Part shown: positions 27,401 through 39,900 of the stretch, piece by piece
How the letters are laid out: every line of letters starts with the position of its first letter
Position numbering within the stretch: position 1 is the first letter of the stretch
NCBI RefSeq assembly: GCF_964340395.1
Contig: NC_135549.1
Span: 5,832,001-5,896,000, forward strand
Direction of reading: 5' to 3'
Length of the DNA: 64,000 bases
Source: Glandiceps talaboti
Lineage: Eukaryota; Hemichordata; Enteropneusta; Spengelidae
Program-made: the position numbers and the translations under genes
Notes under the pieces: model-generated
The model's database searches: none
Told to the model about the DNA's origin: nothing
What the model saw: only the letters and a program-made list of their open reading frames with translations

Positions 27401-28513
27401 CTCAATTTCTCTCCAGCCCCCCTGTCGTAAATTATGACCGCAGCCTTAGCAAGATATACAACATACTATAAAATGTTGAAATCGAAAAAATAAAATAAAA
27501 AGGTTTGGGCCGATTTCTAGATTCCTATAAATATTCCAGGCAGTATAGGAGTACTTAGAGAATAATAACTTCGTTATGTTAGGTATTTAGGTATACACAT
27601 ATTGTGTCATAAAGTATTGACATTTTTTTTTAAAGTAATTTTTCCCATCTGTGGCTAAAAATCGGACTTTGGAGACTCCCATGACTGGACCCTTGTTGTA
27701 GATGTCCTTTGGCCCCGATTTTTAGTTGTAATTATACATGACAGTAATATACATCACCCCCAAAAGTAAAAGCTTGCAATAGGTACCATACAAATTCAGA
27801 TACATACCAAAATTTACCTCTGGGGCGATTATTTTTAAATGACTGCAATTGGGGGCTGGTGTTTTGGAGTTGAACATGGGTTTTCTCAAACTGACCCCCC
27901 CCCCCTCAAGCTCTGAGCCAAAGTGACCTTCCCAGGAAAAGACGACATTTTCAAAAATGACACCCACTCCCCTATGCAATAATTGTAAATCACTTTGTAC
28001 TACATAAATTATGGGTATTACTCTAATGCTGTAATACTATATGCCATTTGAATGTAATTAAATATTGTTATTTAAGATAGCTGTTAACTTTTGGTTCAAT
28101 GTTTGTGCAGTTAATGCGACTATCAAAATTGGCCTCTACAAATTTGGCAACATGCAAGAATGCAACATAAACAAATTTATAGCAATGCTATCTATCGTAT
28201 ATATACCTACTTTTGGTATTACAACCTGCAGTACGACTTCTAATAAAACTGTGAGTAATCAAATACATTTCTCTGTGCAGTGTATTAATTAATATAAATT
28301 AATTGTACATTATTTCCAATGGTTTTATGGATTCCCTTACTACATTCACAAGTAGCAAAAACCGTGGTGCTCCTACAATTTCATTCTGAAAAGTTGTTAT
28401 TAAGAAGATGACAAATTGATTACAATGCAAATAGTCAGTTCAAATAACAGTTAAAGTGCTGTGTTTGCTTATCAAAATGTCCCCTATGGTGAATTCAGGA
28501 GAAAATGAAAGAT
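24475..28513. other. AT-rich non-coding DNA downstream of GPCR
   Basis: No AATAAA signal was noticed in the first few hundred bases after the stop; TTTAATAAACG lies near 25640. The frames present (up to about 100 codons, 26965-27270) have no recognisable motifs. Poly-C runs occur near 27359-27372 and 27894-27906. Confidence 0.35.
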
Positions 28514-28712
28514 GGGACTAATCCCAACATGATTAAAATCCGATGTAGATGTCGGCTAATCGTCCATTGCTACTTTACCTTCGTTATTTTGCCTGAATTG
28601 ACCTTCGTGGTACATGTTTACGTTTTTATCCTGATCGCCTCCTCTACAGCAATGAGCGATTAGCCGACATCTACATCGGATTTTAATCAGATTGGGACTA
28701 ATCCTAACCCTA
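28514..28712. mobile_element. Short foldback/MITE-like element (~0.2 kb)
   Basis: Inverted arms of about 48 bp, near 28517-28562 and 28655-28702, are almost identical in reverse complement. The core, 'aaaatccgatgtagatgtcg', reads on to 'gctaatcg'. The spacer is about 90 bp and non-coding. It resembles a MITE or a solo hairpin element; no second copy was found in this window. Confidence 0.65.
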
Positions 28713-29647
28713 GCCTGGTATACAAAATGCCATTCTTGAATACTATATACCAAATACTAAATGTTCACATTCTTATTTTAATACTGCACGTGGGGCATGT
28801 ATATATGGGCATATGGATGGGGGGTATGGGAGGAGTCATTCCCCTCCTGCAGTTATCATTTTTGATGTTCAGGAGTCATTTCACGACACCGAAATGACAG
28901 TACACATCAAGCTGTGTTCCTCAAAATGACCCCCCCCCCCCACACACACATACATACACAAAAAACACCACCCCAGTCAGTTAAAAATGACTGCCACTTG
29001 GTAGGAAATATTAAATCTTATATGTTATATACATGAATAAGACATGCTGCCAAGGAAATGCCAATCACATAACCTTTTTCAATGTGCTTTAATATATGTT
29101 GTGGGTTTTGGTGATTTTATGTTTGTCGACAGACATGACAGATTATGCCTTTGACAACGTTTTGAAGTCTATCACTCAAAATGACACTACGGTCAGACAA
29201 TATGGTGTCACTAAAACATTGGTGTCAAAGGGCATTTCTGTCAAGTTTTGCCCATAGGTCATTTTGACCTATTTGTCGATTTTGTTGTTACTAATTGCGC
29301 AAAAGCGCAAAATGGGGTCAAAGGTCATCGTTATCATGGCGTCTTCAATGAGGGTCTAAAAGCGTCGTAAAACACCCGCATGCCCAATTTGAGCTTATAA
29401 ACTTAAACAATGAAGTTATCAAAAAACTTCTATATACCCTACCACTAATGAAATTGAAATTTCCTGAAAATAACTACGATAATACATGCCAAAATCCAAA
29501 GTCAAAAATCAAGGGGAGTGGAGAACAGGGAGCCATGAAGGGTGCACATGGTTTATGGTATTCGGCAAAATATGTTCCAGGAATCTAATCCTAAATTACC
29601 AAAGACAAATGAGAGGAGAACAGAGAAGGCCACAGTAGGTACATATG
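28713..29647. other. Non-coding DNA with C-rich patches
   Basis: It has a poly-C/CA stretch near 28930-28965 and several 'aggtca'-type words around 29265-29330. No gene was seen. Confidence 0.35.
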
Positions 29648-29785
29648 CCCTAACATTTTTCATTCATGGTTGCTTTATTTCGTGTCATTTCGTTTCGTTT
29701 CGTTTCGTTTCTTTGGATTTGGCTTATGGTATTCGAGCGAAACGAAACGAAACAAGGCAAATGTGAATGAAAAATGTTAGAGCAT
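29648..29785. repeat. Head-to-head pair of R3 termini (palindrome)
   Basis: 'cctaacatttttcattcatg' plus a CGTTT-rich run (29648-29715) is followed by its complement: a CGAAA-rich run, then 'gtgaatgaaaaatgttag' (29730-29785). Two ends of the R3 element therefore face one another, with about 25 bp of 'ggcttatggtattcg'-type sequence between them. Confidence 0.65.
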
Positions 29786-31245
29786 AGTGTACATAATAAG
29801 GATCCCATCGGCAATATGCAAATTAGGTCTAAAAATCTATATTTTGGACAAAACCTTGTATCTCAAAAACTATGGGGAATGGGACTGAAACTTGGTGGGG
29901 AAGTTTGTGAGGGTGTTATTCTGCACTTATTGGTCAAAATTGGCTCTAGCAACCACGACCACACCCTTAGCAACTGTGACATGATGATGCATATTACAAA
30001 GATAACAACAGGGGTGGGTAAGTAAGTAAATAAAGATTTTTTTTAAATGTTTGGCAATTTCCCTAGCAACAAGACCACGCCCATGGTAACAGCCGGGTGA
30101 TTGTTTATATTGCAAAGATGAAAACTGGGAAGGGTAGGCAAGTGAAAAAAGCTTCAAAAATGTTTGTAAATATACTCAGCAACAAGGCCACGCCCATAGC
30201 AACTCATAAATGGTGGTGCCTATTGAAAAGATAACAACAGTAATTAATAGACAAGTGAATAAACATTCAAAAATGTATGCAAATATGCCTAGTAACAAGA
30301 TTACGCCAAATGATAAAACAGGGATGTTTAGGCAAGTGGATAAACATCCATAAGGTGAATGCAAATATGACTAGCGACAAGACTATGCCATGGCAACAGT
30401 CAAATGATAGCATATATGGTAAAAGTAACAACAGGGTTGGATACATGCACAAACATAACATACAGTTGTGCTTCAGTTGCGCTATTTTAACAAAAAAAAA
30501 GACATTTATTATGCTCTTAGAAATATAATTGAACGGAAAATATGGGGTCGCCACATTTGTTTTTTTTCCAGAAATGCTGTAAGTACAAAATGCATTCCTG
30601 AAATCTTTTAATGAAATGTACGAAACTTAATTTTTATTCTTTACATTTAAATAAAAATGTATTTGCATTTTCCATATTGATGTTTTTTTACCTCGTCCCA
30701 TCTCACCATGTGGTGGCGCCATACCACAGTATTAAAGCTTTTCGCACACTCTGGTCAAAGGAAAGTTAGTAATAACTCATGTACTTTTCTCCATGGCTAG
30801 CTTTTGTGACAAATTTTCTGTCACACTCACCGTAGTTGGGAGGCTGCATATAAGAATGGTCCAGTTGAACACATCACTAGTTTGGTTGGAGCTTGCCCCT
30901 CACTTATTCATTACATTGTAAACGTTTAACCTTTTCCTGTCTGACATTCTCTTGTTTTATTTTAAAACGACAGCTGTTGAGAAGATGAGAAGATGACATT
31001 ATGAAGAATGTAGTACAAAATTAAAATCACCCTGGCAACGTCTTATAAAGCACATTAATCGATTTGAGCATTTTAGTATGTTATACACCTCACTGTGATG
31101 TTTCCAAATGATACATCATAATTAAAAACTATGACAATTTACTAAAGACAATAATTTGGGAGATGAGGTGTGTACAGATACCCAAAATTTGAAGTCACAG
31201 TTGCCTTGTTTCGTTTCGTTTCGTTTCATTTCGCCGAATACCATG
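29724..31245. mobile_element. R3 element copy 1, TIRs built of GAAAC repeats
   Basis: The left end (29724-29768) reads 'ggtattcgagcgaaacgaaa', further CGAAA units and 'caaggcaa'. The right end (31194-31245) is its complement, with 'cacagttgccttgtttcg', CGTTT units and 'cgccgaatacc'. The ~1.5 kb interior holds a minisatellite (29940-30420) and no transposase. A second copy with the same two ends lies at 47030-48373. This is probably a non-autonomous DNA transposon; the class is unknown. Confidence 0.65.
29940..30420. repeat. ~112-bp degenerate minisatellite inside R3
   Basis: Units beginning with variants of 'ctagcaacaagaccacgccc' start near 29946, 30063, 30175, 30289 and 30370. Each continues through 'gcaaagataacaacagggnt', 'ggcaagtgaataaacatnca' and 'atgcaaatatg'. 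Related units in opposite orientation lie at 47780-48240 and 55695-55925. The repeated Leu/Val/Phe-rich minus-strand frames here (for example 29927-30554) come from this repeat. Confidence 0.75.
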
Positions 31246-32099
31246 TATTAGTTTTTTGTATTTTTTGGAGTTCTCTCTGCCATTTTCATTTTAATTTCTT
31301 CTTCTGTGACCATATCAAATCGACGTTTCTCTATTTTCTTCACGTGTATAGTTACACGGCTAGTAGTTGCATCGCTGGGCTACGAGTGTGTGACGTTGAT
31401 GACATAGTTCATACAAGTCAACACATGATATGGTTATATATTTGACACAGTTTAGCTAAAGATTTAATACACTTGGTGTCTTGCTCCGTCTATTCTTTGC
31501 CATACTGATATCGCAGCATTTTCTTTTTTTCTTACCGCTGACCGGTGTATGGCTTATATTTCGCTGAAAGTTTGGTGTATGAAATTTATTTACTGACTCC
31601 TTGGCTGATGCGCTCATTTGCACGTGTCACTCACACTAGTTACACCTACCTTGGGTACAAATACTAAGTGAGTGAATGCTGAACCGAATGATGAGCACTT
31701 GCTTTATGATGTATAGTCAGTTTCAAAATAAATCTTAGGATTGAAAACATCATCTGTTGATGTGATTCTGTTTACATTTTAAATAAATTACACTGACAGG
31801 AGGCGAAATATCATTCCCATAAACTGCTTACGAAGCTAATCAATCAATTAAGTTATTTCATGACCATTCAAAAAAAGCCAAGTGAACGATGTCATAGTTT
31901 AATCTGATTAATTATTGCATGTTGTCTTGTATGTGTTTATGTTAGAGGGAACTCTTTTGGGTTTGAGACTTTTTTCGGTATGAATTACACACAAACATAC
32001 GTTGCGCACGCACAGAAAGTGTTACATTTTATCCCTCTGTGAACACAAAGAAACAGTTTTCTGTTTGGCATCGTTCGCAGTGAGATCAAATTTATCATT
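31246..32099. other. AT-rich non-coding DNA
   Basis: The plus-strand frame overlapping its start (31170-31445) begins inside the R3 terminus and has no recognisable domain. Nothing else was seen. Confidence 0.35.
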
Positions 32100-32340
32100 T
32101 TTACCTTCCGTAAGGAAGGTGATAATATACTGATGAAGTCTGTGTGTCTGTGCGTGTGTGTGTGTGTGTGTCTGTATCACCATTTCCGAAAAAACGGCTG
32201 TATCAATTCAAACGAAATTTCATAGACATGTTCCTTAGGGTAATGGCCAGAACTGATTAGGTTTTGGTAATAATCTTGGCCTTAAAATAGGTTTACAATG
32301 AGCGCGGAGTTCACAAACAGGTTAAATATTTATCATCGTT
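32100..32340 (+). repeat. R1 TG-type element, left end
   Basis: It starts with the terminal palindrome 'ttaccttccgtaaggaaggt', followed by a short TG tract (32150-32172). Then come 'aaaacggctgtatcaattca' and 'ggccagaactgattaggttt', shared with copies at 44700, 55105 and, reversed, 61640-61838. The matching R1 right end, 'cttacggaaggcactcagtt', appears at about 33750. The DNA between, including the pogo-like end and two minisatellites, may therefore be inserted in or expanded within one R1 copy. Confidence 0.6.
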
Positions 32341-32448
32341 TCAATTTCGTCAAATATGGACTTATCATTTTCAAATTTCACACTGATGCGCAGATGAATA
32401 AAGAGAAATCATGTCTTTTTAGATTTTCGATTAGAAGTTTAGGAAGTA

Positions 32449-32530
32449 CAGTAAAACGTTGATTATCCGAACGCTTACAGGGACATGAATTTAGTTTGGA
32501 TATGTGGTCAGTTCGGATATGCGATCTGCA
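32449..32530 (+). mobile_element. pogo/Tigger-like DNA transposon terminus
   Basis: After a TA dinucleotide (32447-32448) the sequence reads 'cagtaaaacgttgattatcc' and then 'gaac'. About 40 bp later comes 'gttcggatat', an internal complement. A CAGT start flanked by TA, with subterminal inverted 'TTATCCGAAC', matches the general pattern of pogo/Tigger-type elements. The 3' terminus was not found; the following ~400 bp has no transposase motifs, so this is a MITE or a fragment. Confidence 0.45.
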
Positions 32531-33140
32531 TCGAGATGGGACGGGGCAGGGTCACAAGGTCGCACTCATACAGAATGAACATACACATACGCTGCATATC
32601 GCACTTACACATGTTACATGCACTCTCAGACAAATGAAACGTACCGTTACGTACTGCATAGAAACCTTTTTAATGAACTGTACTTATTTAATACTAAAAC
32701 TAAACAAAGAGTTGAATATAATAGGAAAACGACATTGTGAATTGAATATGTGTAGAAGAAATCAAAAAACGTATTTACAAGAAAGACGACGACGTGGTGG
32801 ACAGCTGATAAGAATGCACTGTTGTCATGGTTGCATCTATAAATAGTGTTCACTGACATGTAAATGTAATCAATGTGTACAATGATGTGTCCGCAGGTTG
32901 GAAGTCGGAAGTTTGAAGTTCTCAATAAATTTACAACAACACAGTGATTTCTTGCAAAAATTATGACAACATAGAATACAACATTTACTTTTTGTGCCCC
33001 ATAAATTCACTCATCTTATAATTTTCCAAAATTCTTAAATTGCCTTCTTTCCTGACTTATTTTACCTTCCCTACAAACATCCCATGAACATCTGAACTAA
33101 CAAAGCTAACCTATATCTACTTGCAAGAAAATATATATAT

Positions 33141-33618
33141 CCTGGCCCATTAGGTCCACAGTCTTCCTATCCTGGCCTATTTGGTATACAGTAAAACGTA
33201 CCATCCTGGCCCATTTGGTATAAGTAAAACAAATCATTCTGGCCCATTAGGTATAAAGTAAAATATACCATCCTGGCCTATTTTGGTATACAGTAAAACA
33301 TACCATCTTGGCCTATTTGTATACAGTAAAACATAACCTCCTGGCCCATTTGGTATAAAGTAAAATATACTATCCTGTCCTGGCCCATTTGGTATAGAGT
33401 AAAATATACCATCCTGGCCCATTTGGTATACTGTAAAACATACCATCCTAGCCTATTTGTATACAGTAAAACATACCATCCTGGCCCATTTCGTATAAAG
33501 TAAAATATACCATCCTGGCCTATTTGGTATACTGTAAAACATACATGTACTATCCTGGCCTATTTGTATACAGTAAAATATACCATCCTGGCCCATTTGG
33601 TATAAAGTAAAATATACA
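33141..33618. repeat. 34-bp minisatellite, ~14 copies
   Basis: Units begin 'cctggccyatttggta' and start near 33141, 33171, 33205, 33239, 33272, 33307, 33340, 33379, 33413, 33447, 33480, 33513, 33554 and 33587. Two variants interdigitate: 'tacagtaaaac' with 'cctat', and 'taaagtaaaat' with 'cccat'. The Tyr/Phe/Pro-rich minus-strand frame here (33234-33446) is the translated repeat. Confidence 0.93.
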
Positions 33619-33619
33619 C

Positions 33620-33685
33620 ACGAAGTTGGAAGTTGGAAGTCGGAAGTTGGAAGTCGGAAGTTGGAAGTTGGAAGTCGGAAGTCGT
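33620..33685. repeat. Heptamer minisatellite (GAAGTYG)n
   Basis: About nine head-to-tail copies of GAAGTTG/GAAGTCG. Two or three related units occur alone near 32897-32920, upstream of the 34-bp array. Confidence 0.9.
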
Positions 33686-33747
33686 AGTATCACAATGAAT
33701 GGTCAAAGTAGCAATGCCGCAACAGATATAGAGCTAAATTTCTTGCA

Positions 33748-33960
33748 TTAATCCTTACGGAAGGCACTCAGTTTAAATCTGGTTACCTCCCTGTGTCTGT
33801 CTATCTGTGGACACGATATCTAAAAACCTACAGCACCGATTCTAACGAACTTTGCTACACATTTTTCATATGCTAAACACAAGATCTGATTATATTTTGG
33901 TAAATACCCAACGACGATTAATTAGTTATTTGCATAATTAATGGTTATACATACGCTAGC
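33748..33960 (+). repeat. R1 right end followed by partial R1 copy
   Basis: 'cttacggaaggcactcagtt' then 'taaatctggtt' is the R1 right end. Immediately after it, 'acctccctgtgtctgtctat' and 'gattatattttggtaa' through 'atttgcataattaatggtta' look like the left half of another R1 copy, which fades out near 33960. Confidence 0.55.
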
Positions 33961-36900
33961 AGGCTAGCGGTACAGTGTATGCATTTTGTGAAATACAAAG
34001 TACGTACGTAACAAAACACCTTGCATGAGATATAAAAACATCGTGCCGCCTAATTCAGCAGTCTCTCCTCTCCATTTAGGTAGCATAAATAGTATGCCAA
34101 CGCCTGAAGCATTTAATGGCAGGTTCTCCTATTACTACTATTTTACCAGATAAAGGATGTCGCCGTAGGGATTAGATAGGATCATTATTTTGTTCAAGGC
34201 CAGTTTTTCCATAGCTCTGTGAGACATGTTTTCCCCGAGCCATTTGTTTAAATTATTTGACTTATGTTCACTGTCGCCAAGCTCATACATGGAAGAGATC
34301 CATTTTTACTAAAATCAAAAGTGATATCGCATATTCAGTTCACTGTACACGTGATTTAATTTGAGTGTGAGAAAAAAAGACACAAATGTTGTGTTTTTAT
34401 TTATTAGGTAAAATAATCGATATCTCACTTTTAATTCTCCAGCATGTTTCACATTGCAAGTCGAACTAATCATTGCAAACTTCTCCTTTTACCGTTGACT
34501 ATATATAAAAAGTCACAGTTTGTGTAATGCATCTTTAGTATATTTATATTGTTTAATTCCTTAAAATGCATTGCTTTTAGTTCAACTTTGTTTTCGTTGT
34601 AGTCTGAATGTATAATCAAAGGAAATGGGTCAATACATGTCCAGCCCTAATGTATAACTGCTCTGCTTACAAAACAGATCTACAACACCAAAATCACACG
34701 AAATCCTATCTATAATTCATTGCAGTCATTGGTAATTGCATTTCTAAAAGAACATCATGAGGATGAGCCCTAACGTGTTCTAGAAAGTCCGACATCGAAC
34801 ACTCTGCAAACTATTTAAATGTCAACATTCAATTATCGGCAATGTTTCGTCTACATGTCGGATCACACACAACACATCGCAAAGGACTTATTGCTTCTTT
34901 ATGTCTTGTGAAAGCTATCAGTAAACCATTTTGTTAGGCACAGGATTTTGATGTAGGTTTAACCACTTTTCACGGTTGGTTGCGAAATGTTTCCCTCAAA
35001 CCAATAATATTTCTCTGTTACAAATGTCGGCTAAATGAAGCGTTCATTTTATAGTTTATTGCTGGCTATCTTTCATTGACATTGTGCATTATGTCTACTC
35101 CTTACCTACACCGTTTCTCGATATAGCCACTTTTCTATATTAAACTAAGACCGGGTCATAATTCATGTTATAATCTATTACGTCTTCCCGTAATTAATCA
35201 CGTAGAGTTGATGTAACTCTCAACAGGCGGTTTCTCAATGATCGTCTTTCATGGTTTTAATAAAGATTGTAATTAATTTTACCACTTCGGGCCACAAACA
35301 AATAATTATATCTTGAAGCATGGCCTTTTAAGTCGTATATTCAGTAATACGAGGATTTCTGATGCAGTCATTAATTCACGCCATACTAGCCATCCGTCAA
35401 ACTGTTCTGCCCCTGAAACATCAGATGCGCCAACGTCATGAGTGTCTATGTATTCCAATCAATTAGGCCGGATAAAATTTTGGCAAATTAAAACAATTTG
35501 TGTGTTCCCGATAACCCGACCGACACTAGTTTAAGCTGCTGACTATAAACATTGTTTATACATGTAAGAAAGTCTTTATCTTCTTCAACCGTCATGCACG
35601 TCTGTTGTCTTTCCCCAGTGCTAGTGATGCATGTACATATTCTATAAAACTACCACAGAAAGGGTGATATTTCGCTTGGTTTTGGGTCGAAGTAAATATC
35701 TTTCAAAAATAAAAACAATTAAAAACAATGTAATAAAATCCCTACCTACCTACCCTATATCCTGAGGCAATCAAATCGGAAACAAACAAAACCAAACGAA
35801 ATGTTAGTCTGAATACCCCTTCTGTGATAGGTTGATGAAATATGTACACGCACCACTTGGGAAAGAAAGCAAATGTGTGTGACGGTCAAAAAGATAAAGA
35901 ATTTATTATCCTTCTGTTTTAAATGTTTAAAAAAAAGTTTAGGGTGGGCGGCTTAAAGTAGGGTCGGTCAGATTATCGGAGACACATTATTGTTAATTTT
36001 GCCTAGTAACAGCGATGTATACAGATATTGGTTGTGATACAAATATAGGATGTGATATCAGAATTATGCAACAACCAATGTATATCTCAGCCTACTGAGA
36101 ACAACTACGTCATCGTATTTGTTCACATCTTCTCTGCACTTAACAGCTTCAATAAATCTAAATCCACGATTCAATCTGCTTTATTTGTACATTGCACAAA
36201 ATATGGTTATTAATTCAATAACACGTAATTTACCTGAGCGATGGGTATCAAACATTAACTGTCTAGTGACGTCAGCGTGCACCCTTAGTTTATTTCCGAA
36301 TGATATATTTTATACGGTATATAATGAAAAATATTATTTTCTGAATACAATGATGTCAACAAGTAAGGGCTGACGCACAACCTATTGACGGTAAAGGTTT
36401 GTGGACACAGTGTGGTGAAATCACAGCGTATATGATAGATGTCCTCTTCGTGCATGCTAATATAAGTGGGGATGTTCTAAAAAGAATTCATTATCTCATC
36501 CACTGCAATAATTTACTCTGTTCACGATTGGAATGTGACAATCATTTTGGCTGACCCGTCTACTGTAAATATCAATTCCTGTTCTAAAGCAACATGTTTC
36601 TAAATAACAGGCTACCGTTTAGTTGATGAGAATGCGTTTCGTCGGTGATAAACATCTCTATCTTTACCCCATGAAACATACATGTACGTACAAACAAAGA
36701 CAAGGAAGGTGTAATGCTACAAATATTATGTGTTGTGTACAAGTTACATTGTCCATTTCTAACTCTTTTTAATCGCCACGCCCTTCATTCATATTACTGT
36801 TTTGCAATCAGAGAACTATTGAGGACAAGTGAGAAAACGTGTGTCATTCTTATTTACCAAAATGAATGGTTTGACATGTAGTGAAATAATATATATTCAA

Positions 36901-39900
36901 TTCAGACGAGTCGCGTACACTTGAATAATGCATCACTCTGCAAAGCATTGCAATATCATTTACTAGACGTTTTAATGAACACAGGTACATTCCCGGCCAT
37001 TTTGGAATTCTGTTTCACTGAATTCATTGAAAAGGCAGTCATTTACTTACATCGTCAATTAAGTTGATATAGTATACGGATTGTGTTTCATTTTACTTTC
37101 TGGATTAACGTCCATGGTATTTATAGCCGTGTGTGGTTTAAACCAATCAGAATAAATAGGAAAGGGGGAAGAACAAATTTAATAGACAAACGACAAACCA
37201 TAGATGGCACACGCAATATGAATCATGATAACTCAATCATTTTATTAAATGTTTACCTCAAACACCCCCCCCCCCCACAAACACACACACGACGACGTTC
37301 TGCCCTCTATGATATGTATGAGCAAAGTATTATTAAAATAATGTGACACACATGTTTCTATAAATTGTCATAAGTACATGCTTTGAAAACGAGGGCATTA
37401 TCACACAAACCCACTTATTACTCCCTATATACTTATACAATTAAATGTTGAAATATTACATTAGAGACAGGTATTCTCAGAATTAAGCCACGCGCTTTGA
37501 TAATATTTTCCTTCTGAGCATGTGTTCAAAGACATTGTTGTTCGTAAGTAATCAAAAGGTGCCGCTGGAAGGATCTCAATATCTGGAAAAGTCATCAATA
37601 CGATGGCATGATTTTTCAGTGAAAAACACTTCTTATGACAAAATTGATTCATTTACCGGTGATAGATTGTTCATCCTGGAAAACAGACTTCGTCCCTGGA
37701 AACCATAATGCTATTTGCTTGGTGTTAGTCGTTCTTTCTCAATAGCTGGGGAGTTGAGCTAGTCAAATTGGAATAATTCTAAATGTTAGATAGAGTTGTT
37801 ACTTCCATATAATAGACGATTTACTGTATTAAAACCATTCACTGTAGACACTCGCGAGTTATTGATTGTTCTTTCTATGGGCCTGATGTGTACGCCTTGA
37901 CTGAAATAAAACTTGTGCTGATAATCTACAACGCTCATTTACAGAAAAGAGTGAAATGGGGTTAAAGTAAAACAAAAATTAAAAAGGAAATAACTTGTTT
38001 CATTATGATTTGGGGGCAAAGTTCACAATTATTTGATCCACAAAGTTAGCTTAGTATCTAAACTCAATCGTTATTAGAATAATTGAAAATATTTTCAATG
38101 ACATAAATTGAATGCCCAATGATGACATTGAGATGTCTTGCCACAAGTGAAAAAGTTTCAATGTTATGACAACGTCTGGCAATGTGTCTGTCTGTTTGTA
38201 TCCCTATCTCAAATACCATCTGGTTTATCTAACGAAATTTGTTACCAAATGTATTACAATTACCAGAAGAACTGAATACATTTGTGGCAAAATCCATGCA
38301 TACGATTTGCTAGGATTACGATGCTGTTTTGAACAATCTTCCATATGCATACTATTTCCGAATCGGTAAAACAGCGTTTGATGTCAGTTTTGGTTGAATT
38401 TCTTGCATACTAATTAGCCTTATAATCAATTATACTTTAGAAAATTTTAATAAATTTGCGGACAACGTGAGCAGTGCATGCTATTTGGGTCACACAATTC
38501 ATAGATACATTTCGGTGGAATAGGGTGCATGCTATATCAGCTTATTACATTATTTGATAAGTGTTTGTGTTGATAAAATGAAACTCACTACATACTATTT
38601 TAGTAAAACAATATCTGACTTATTTTTTCTATATTTCCTTACATGCTAATGGACATAATAACTGTGAAAATTGTCAAGTTTGTCACATGAAATTGTATCT
38701 CAATGAAACGAAACTTACCGAAGACCTGCTCTTTTTGTCACAAAACATGTTATTATTATGTATATGGAGTAAGAATGATGCATACCGCATTTTTATTGCA
38801 TATTTTTTTAATTTTAATGGGTTTATCGTGTATCTCAATTATTGTTTGTGTAAATAAATAAATAAATAAATAAATAAATAGATAAATAAATGTCATAACT
38901 TGTATGCTATTTTGATAGATCAAGCACTCTTATTTCGCAATTTGATCTCTTACCTTAACCTCAATCCTCAATTCACTTTTACTTCCTTTTTCACGGCCAA
39001 ATGGCTATATCCCTACTACCCATCAGCAGGTTCTAACTATCAGGCCTGTCAAGTTTAAGAAAGTTGTTGGTTTCTTTTCCTTCACAATTTTCTCAAAAGC
39101 AGTTAAATCTATCGACATATGTCATAAGAATTCACAGTTTTGCCTCACAACTCTTGATGTTTTGACGGTCCAGATTGTATAGGTGTCAACAGTGTGGATT
39201 GCCTGACTGGTGTCAAAGCTCAATAATTAAAAATAAAGTAGTGAAAGTTTATTAACTAGCGACTCCATTCAAAATGTCTATACCCACGTTATCAAAGACG
39301 GCCTTTGATTTTATAACTTGACCTCTGACCTTCATATCAAATGTCAAACGCCCCAAACTGTGCAGTCATATTTCCATAGTATCTTAAAGTTTCATTTTAG
39401 CAGGATTTATTTCTTTACGGGGCATCATATCATGACATGCCTTACAGAATATTGTGCATTAAAGGTGATTCAAAATACTCACATTAATTATTGCTATTTT
39501 GCTAAACGACATGTTCATGAAACGTATTCTGGTTTGAAAACTTTCAAAATGCGTCTCGCCGGATTTACTTCGACAGTTTTCGGGTATTTCCGGTCTCACC
39601 TAGACCACAGGTTTCCCCCGAGCAGATCTGGAGATGTTTTGGCTCTATTAAGGCAATTTTAGTTTATTCATAGCCTTTACATGTAAGATAATATTTCACA
39701 GCTTCGAAAAGCTTAAGTTAATGTAAGTTGTAAATGAGTGTTACATGACACATAAGAATGGGCCTGGTAGTGGCCATAACATTGGCATTACTGTTGCAGA
39801 TATAGTAAACTCACTGGTATGTTAGGGATTGTAGGTCCTCATATACTATATGTATTGTGTATAATACAAACTGGAATTTGATGAGATGTGGTGATTTGTA

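Noticed and set aside
33141-33618. Possible CRISPR-like array (regular ~34-bp spacing)
   Set aside because: Units are head-to-tail with no unique spacers, and the context is animal DNA. It is a minisatellite.
39318-39662. 114-codon plus-strand frame
   Set aside because: No recognisable domain and an AT-rich setting; probably chance.
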